DNA of 64,000 nucleotides from Calliopum simillimum (lineage: Eukaryota; Arthropoda; Insecta; Diptera; Lauxaniidae): contig OX638368.1 of the NCBI GenBank assembly GCA_951812925.1, positions 127,247,309-127,311,308 of the forward strand, read 5' to 3'. How positions within the stretch are numbered: the stretch's first letter is position 1; each line of letters opens with the position of its first letter. The notes under the pieces were generated by a model that saw only the letters and a list, made by a program, of their open reading frames with translations, had not been told where the DNA came from and ran no database searches. This document shows, in pieces, positions 59,330 through 64,000 of the stretch. The translations under genes were made by a program, and so were the position numbers.

Positions 59330-59654
59330 ATATGTATGTATATACGTATGATGACATATGATGAATGCGATGCTAAATTTGCCGACGCAGCTGCTACTTA
59401 TTACCCACTTTTTTTCTTCTTCTTTTATTTCAGTAAAATGTTTTACATTTGATCATGTCTGTCTGTATTCTTTGGATTGCATTTAAATAAAATTTCAATT
59501 TCTTTTATTTATTTATACTCTTGGCATGAAATTTTTATCCTTTGAAGTTCATTCAAATGTTAAGCGCATTCAAATGGTTGCACACTCAGCTTGAGCTCCA
59601 TTAACTGCTTCACACCTTCTTACTTCACTTCGCATAAAACGAACGCACTTGCTT

Positions 59655-59692
59655 TGTGTTTGTGTGTGTGTGTGTGTGTAGGGGTGTGTATG
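59655..59692. repeat. TG microsatellite
   Basis: TGTGTTTG followed by about nine TG repeats and GGGGTGTG. Confidence 0.8.
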
Positions 59693-59699
59693 ACTTAAG

Positions 59700-60540
59700 A
59701 TGCTTTCAAAGTTGGCTTCCCCATTCGCGATTGATATAATGCATTTACAGTGAGTGCAACCATGGTAGCAAATATCTATATATAAATGTAGAGCGAGGTG
59801 AAAAAAGCTTTTCAAAAGATTTTCAGAAATTAAAAAGTACACTAAACTAATGCCATGATTAGCACCATATGCATGAAAAAAGCATGTTCTGCACTTTAGA
59901 GCAAGATTAAATCGGATCCCATACTGAAAGAGATATTTTTTCACCAGAGTCGAATACAGCAACCGCAAAAAATGATCGAGAATTCATTAAAAATTCTATA
60001 TTATTGGATTCCGAAACACCTAACATGGCTGTTAAATTGCATTTTGTAAAAACCCAATGATTTTATTTGTGCAATATTAATTCTTACTCATTTTTGAATG
60101 AGAAGTAAATTTTTATGTGAAAAATAGTAAAACTTTTAAGTATTTTTGTTGCTTTTTGAAGTGGGGCGCTAGCTTGTGAAGTACTTGAAAAGGTTGAATG
60201 CGAGCGAAAGTGTTTCCGTAGAACTCTTTCTATGATTTTCTGACATGAGGCTCTACGAAAGGTGAAGAAGGAATTTTAATTAAGAAATCTTATTTGTGAG
60301 TTGTACTTTGGGTGGGTGGCCATGTTGCCATATGGCAACGCTCACGTTCAGTATATCTATATTTATAGGAAATGGTGTATGTTTTCCATATATAAGACAA
60401 AGAAATAAATTCAATACAATGAAATAAATGTTATTTTACAATATTTCAAGCAAATTCCGACTTAATATTTTTTACAAATTGTACGTCTTACTTATGGTCT
60501 TACAAGTTCAACCCAGGCAATGGCTTTTTTTCGACTAATT
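59700..60540. other. Intergenic DNA, no supported gene
   Basis: Only a short palindrome GTTGCCATATGGCAAC near 60325 stands out. Confidence 0.4.
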
Positions 60541-60880
60541 GTGGATCAAGACTAACATTATCATGTCTCACATATTCTTCTTTTTAGTTGATCGGTCCTG
60601 CATAACGCCATGGAGCACTGTGTTGGTCGTATGCTCAGCAGTATAACCTTGCAAGGGCAAATCACCATTGAACTTCTGGATTCTTCTTCACGTTTCCTTG
60701 GTTTTTCAAAGTTGCTCACATGGCCGTGAAATTGATTTCCAAGCCATCTACTGTTTCCAAACCATCTTTGTCTGCTCTGTCTTCTCCTGACAACAAATCA
60801 GTATCAGGAAACTCAATACACAATCCCAAAGCCACGTTGTCCTCACTATCCAACTTTACGAGTTGATCAATTATATCTTA
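60540..60880 (-). pseudogene. Possible piggyBac-like transposase relic
   Basis: Minus strand translation from about 60879 gives DIIDQLVKLDSED, IEFPDTDLLSGEDRADKDG, then a stop; another frame continues FNGDLPLQGYTAEHTTNTVL. The acidic SGED-like stretch followed by a KWxKxDL-like segment resembles the N-terminal region of piggyBac-type proteins. No catalytic domain is present. This is tentative. Confidence 0.35.
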
Positions 60881-61310
60881 AACCGACATGCTCCAAGGCT
60901 GTGTTTCTCAAATTTTTTTTGGGTAGGCAGCACACTAAAAATATTTGAAATTATTTGTCACAAATACTTGGGGCTTATCGTGGCACTGCATGTATGTGAG
61001 TATATATTATCTCAGATCCTAGGATATAATGGGATCCATTGCAATGATTTTTTTCTCTTTTAATGGCTTTCTTGATTCTTGTATTCTTACGGATTAAATC
61101 CAATGGCTTGTCGATATGTGGTTTCCGTAGACTATGCTCTATTCGGCCCTATGTACATAGTTTGATGCCGTTTACTTGGGTATCTGGATGAATTTGAGAT
61201 ATAATTTGGCATTTGCAAAGTTACCAAACCTTCAGTAGAACCATTTATAATATGGGAATCATTCCATAAAATTGAGTAAAAAGTTCTTTGGAAAACCCGT
61301 GAGCCTTGTT

Positions 61311-61513
61311 ATACCCTACACCCAGGTTATATTCACTTTGTCCTTCCGTTTGTAACGCAGAAAAGGAGGCTTGGCAGGTATAGAAAAATATATATTTTCT
61401 TGGTCAGCGTCACCTCCTGAGTCGATATAGCCAAGTCCGTCTGTCTAGCTGGCTGGCAGACTAGCTGGCTGGCAGACTAGCTGGCTGGCTGGATTGCTGG
61501 CTAGATGACTGGT

Positions 61514-61555
<42 letters not shown>

Positions 61556-62047
61556 TGCGTGGAAACATTTTTTACGGGAAATCTAACCATGATAATTCAA
61601 TGAAATTTGGTACGTTGGCTTTGTCGTAAAAGTAAGCTCGTGGCATTAAAAATGAGCGAAATCGGTCAACGCACACGCCTACCTCCCATACAAAAAAAAA
61701 ATATTCAAAATGCAACTTTTGGAGTATTTTTCACGACAATTCAACCTAAATACACTTAAATACCACGAATTATTAGCGCAAGCTCTGAGCAAAAACTGGG
61801 TGAAATCGGACAAGAGGGCGTGGCCCCTCCCTTATAAGCAAAAGCTTCAAAACGCTATTCTGAAAACATTTTTTCAGATAATCCAACCAAATTTCACTTA
61901 AATACTAAGAACTATAAAAGCAAACTCTGAGAAAAACCTGGGTGAATTCGGAAGGCGTGGCACCTCCTATATTAGCAAAATTTTCAAAATACTGCTGTGT
62001 AGGGTATTTAATGTTTGGCCAGGCCAAAGGTTACAACCTTACTAGTA
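61311..62047 (-). repeat. CCCTACAC-ended repeat, copy 5
   Basis: Reverse orientation: TATACCCTACACCCAGGTTA at the left, GTAGGGTATTTAATGTTTGG and AAGGTTACAACCTTACTAGT at the right. It contains the expanded CTGG tract. Confidence 0.7.
61440..61556. repeat. CTGG tetranucleotide expansion
   Basis: GCTGGCTGGCAGACTA units, then about ten CTGG repeats to 61553. It corresponds to the CCAGCCAGACAGACAGA block of the other repeat copies, here strongly expanded. Confidence 0.8.
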
Positions 62048-62049
62048 AA

Positions 62050-64000
62050 TTTTTCTTTCTGCCAAACCTAAATTTTTTTTTTCACATATCTGATATATCT
62101 CTTAAAAACACTATTTTATTCTTAAAAAGCACGGAATTAAAAAAAGATAAGCAAACATTGAACGCTTGAAGTTTTTTGAGTATTTTGAAGAAGCTCCCTT
62201 TGAGCTACAGTAGGTCATAGTCGATATAAAACATACTCTTTCGCGTAAAGTATACTTTAAATTTTTTTTACTATTATAACTCAATTTTGTTAAGTATATA
62301 TTCGATTGGAATTGACCATCTCTAAATTCTTCTTTTACATGAAGTATTAACCTCAAAAATATATATGTATTTTCGATTATCTTGTGAGTGGCCCAAAAAA
62401 AAAAGAAAGAAAGATGGTAGCGATTTTAAGTGTAACAAATTATATGTGAGCCTATAGAAATATGACAATGGTCAAAGGGTCGTAGTTTAAGTTTGCGACT
62501 TGGAAATCTCTGTTAGGTACGGCAAAGCTATGGAAGACACAGAAGTAGGGATATCTCCCATACAAATCAAATCCTTAAAATGTTATACTTAAAGTTTTAT
62601 TTGGGATAAATACCAAGAGTGTTCCATGTACTGAATAAAATTTTTGGAAATTAAGAGAATAATCCGTAGTTTATGGCACTCTTCGACAAGCATATAATTG
62701 CAAGGGATATAGACTTAATTTAAACGCATCGCTCTGATTGATATAACTACAATCAACTGCTTCCTGTGAGCATTTTTGAAAGAACGATTATATATGTATC
62801 TCGTTAAGCCATCAAATCATTCATTACACAAGTGAAAACTAATATTCGAATCTAACACATAAATAGCTCTCATTCTACGCCATCCTTTTAAAGGTCAAAT
62901 TAAAACAGACGCCAATATTATTAATATTTATATGCACAGGTATGAATGTACATATATGCAAATATTTACCTACAACAACTTTTAGCATTTGTCCTTGAAC
63001 GAAATTAAACAAACTCTAAGCCACCTTTCAACAACAATGACAAGGTCATAAAAACTTACAATAAAAATTTCCAATCAATATTTTAGCGAAAGCAAAAAAA
63101 ATCAAAAAATAATATTGTATAAAAAACCAAAAAGTCAACTTGCCATTGTAATTCAATGAACATCAGAAATTGAAAACAAAAAAAAAAAAAAAAAAAGGAT
63201 CCCACGCTAATTGAATTCCAAATTCAGCGTAATGATTTCTCTAAAGTTCTGCTGCTTCTGACCTTCAATCCATGTTGTGGTTAATTAGAAAATCGTAAAA
63301 GCAGGTGCAACTTTTCTGGGAAAGGGTGGTGATATGAGAAGGCCGCACGAAATTCCATTTCCACTGAATTAAAACTTTTCTTGGTTCAACGACAAATTTA
63401 AACTTGAATTTTAAGTCTGCATGAATATTTTTGTCAAGTTTATCTCTGTTGAAGCTTACCAACTCCTTTCATGGGAGTATACGATTAAAAAATTATGAAT
63501 ATAAGGGCAATTCACTTTAATTTTTGTGTTATGTTTGTGTTAATTTTGTTTAGGATACTTTAGTAAAACTTAAATTAAACTTAAAACCAACAATCACTTA
63601 AGCAAAGAATTCAGGTTTTAAGCAAAAAATTATTTTTTTTTTAAGTTAGGGGGGAGGGGTAGCAGCTGCAACATTTTTTCCAGCATAGCCAATAAGTCTT
63701 TGCATGGTAATTTGACAACTATCCATTTAAGAGATTCTATACTTCTATAAAAATTACCAAGGTTGGTGATGGTGAAAATCCAATATCTCCCCCTATTTGA
63801 AAGTTTACCTTTTTTTTAACCACACTTAAAGCAGTCAAAATAACACTTTTTCCACAACTTCGGCATGGATGTCTGATGCTTAAAAATTATATATCGTTGT
63901 AAAGAGCTTAATTAGACCTAATTTTCTCTTCATGGCTTTTGGTGTAAATAAATTATAAAAGACTTCAATTTTATAAGGAAAAATTTTCATTGATTAGGAG
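62050..64000. other. Intergenic DNA, no supported gene
   Basis: AT-rich, with A runs near 63180. Small frames near 62.1-62.4 and 63.3-63.5 kb show no signal peptide or recognisable domain. Confidence 0.4.

Noticed and set aside
1..64000. CRISPR array or bacterial operon features
   Set aside because: The tandem arrays have no repeat-spacer structure, and spliced genes with TATA promoters and fly transposons show this is animal nuclear DNA.

Overview
This window looks like nuclear DNA of a higher (brachyceran) fly. It is AT-rich and gene-poor, genes have short 64-65 bp GT-AG introns, and the repeats are typical of Diptera: mariner elements of two clades, a gypsy-group errantivirus fragment with an envelope gene, hAT-type foldback elements, LINE fragments and tRNA-derived SINEs. 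The species cannot be fixed from sequence alone. I saw no rRNA, no intact tRNA gene and no CRISPR array.

The only convincing host genes are eleven members of one family of small secreted peptides, all between about 0.97 and 42.2 kb. Each has a TATA box 102-109 bp before the ATG, a first exon coding a signal peptide plus about 60 residues, a phase-0 intron of 65 bp (64 in one copy), and a second exon coding a 23-30 residue tail that starts T-[LI]-T in ten of the eleven. The predicted precursors are 88-113 residues, cysteine-free, rich in Val, Leu, Asn and Asp, and mostly carry N-glycosylation sequons. There are three subtypes: MKFTVALVF (six genes), MQF-LALFIV (three) and MQFVFV (two). I do not recognise the family and assign no function.

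Region 1 (1-7.4 kb) and region 2 (14.5-20.8 kb) are direct duplicates. Each holds a divergent pair of MKF genes, the orphan 5' flank of a lost MQF-type gene, and a LINE RNase H fragment. Unit 1 was later hit by a 1.67 kb hAT-like foldback element with a perfect 8-bp target duplication. Between the units (7.4-14.5 kb) lie a broken errantivirus env plus LTR and two dead mariner-superfamily transposases.

Region 3 (21-31 kb) is a nest of foldback elements around one MQF gene. Region 4 (31.5-42.3 kb) is a large imperfect palindrome: three genes on the left arm (-,+,-) are mirrored by three on the right arm (+,-,+), centred near 36.3 kb between the two MQFVFV genes.

Region 5 (42.3-64 kb) has no gene I can support. 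It holds copies of a CCCTACAC-ended repeat, a 57-bp satellite-like array, a 1.5 kb array of 21-bp units that switches strand, a second copy of the hAT-like foldback, other foldbacks, and LINE and possible piggyBac relics.

The main story is an expanding family of small secreted peptides of unknown role, duplicated both directly and as a palindrome in repeat-rich DNA, with signs of gene loss, internal deletion and possible gene conversion.
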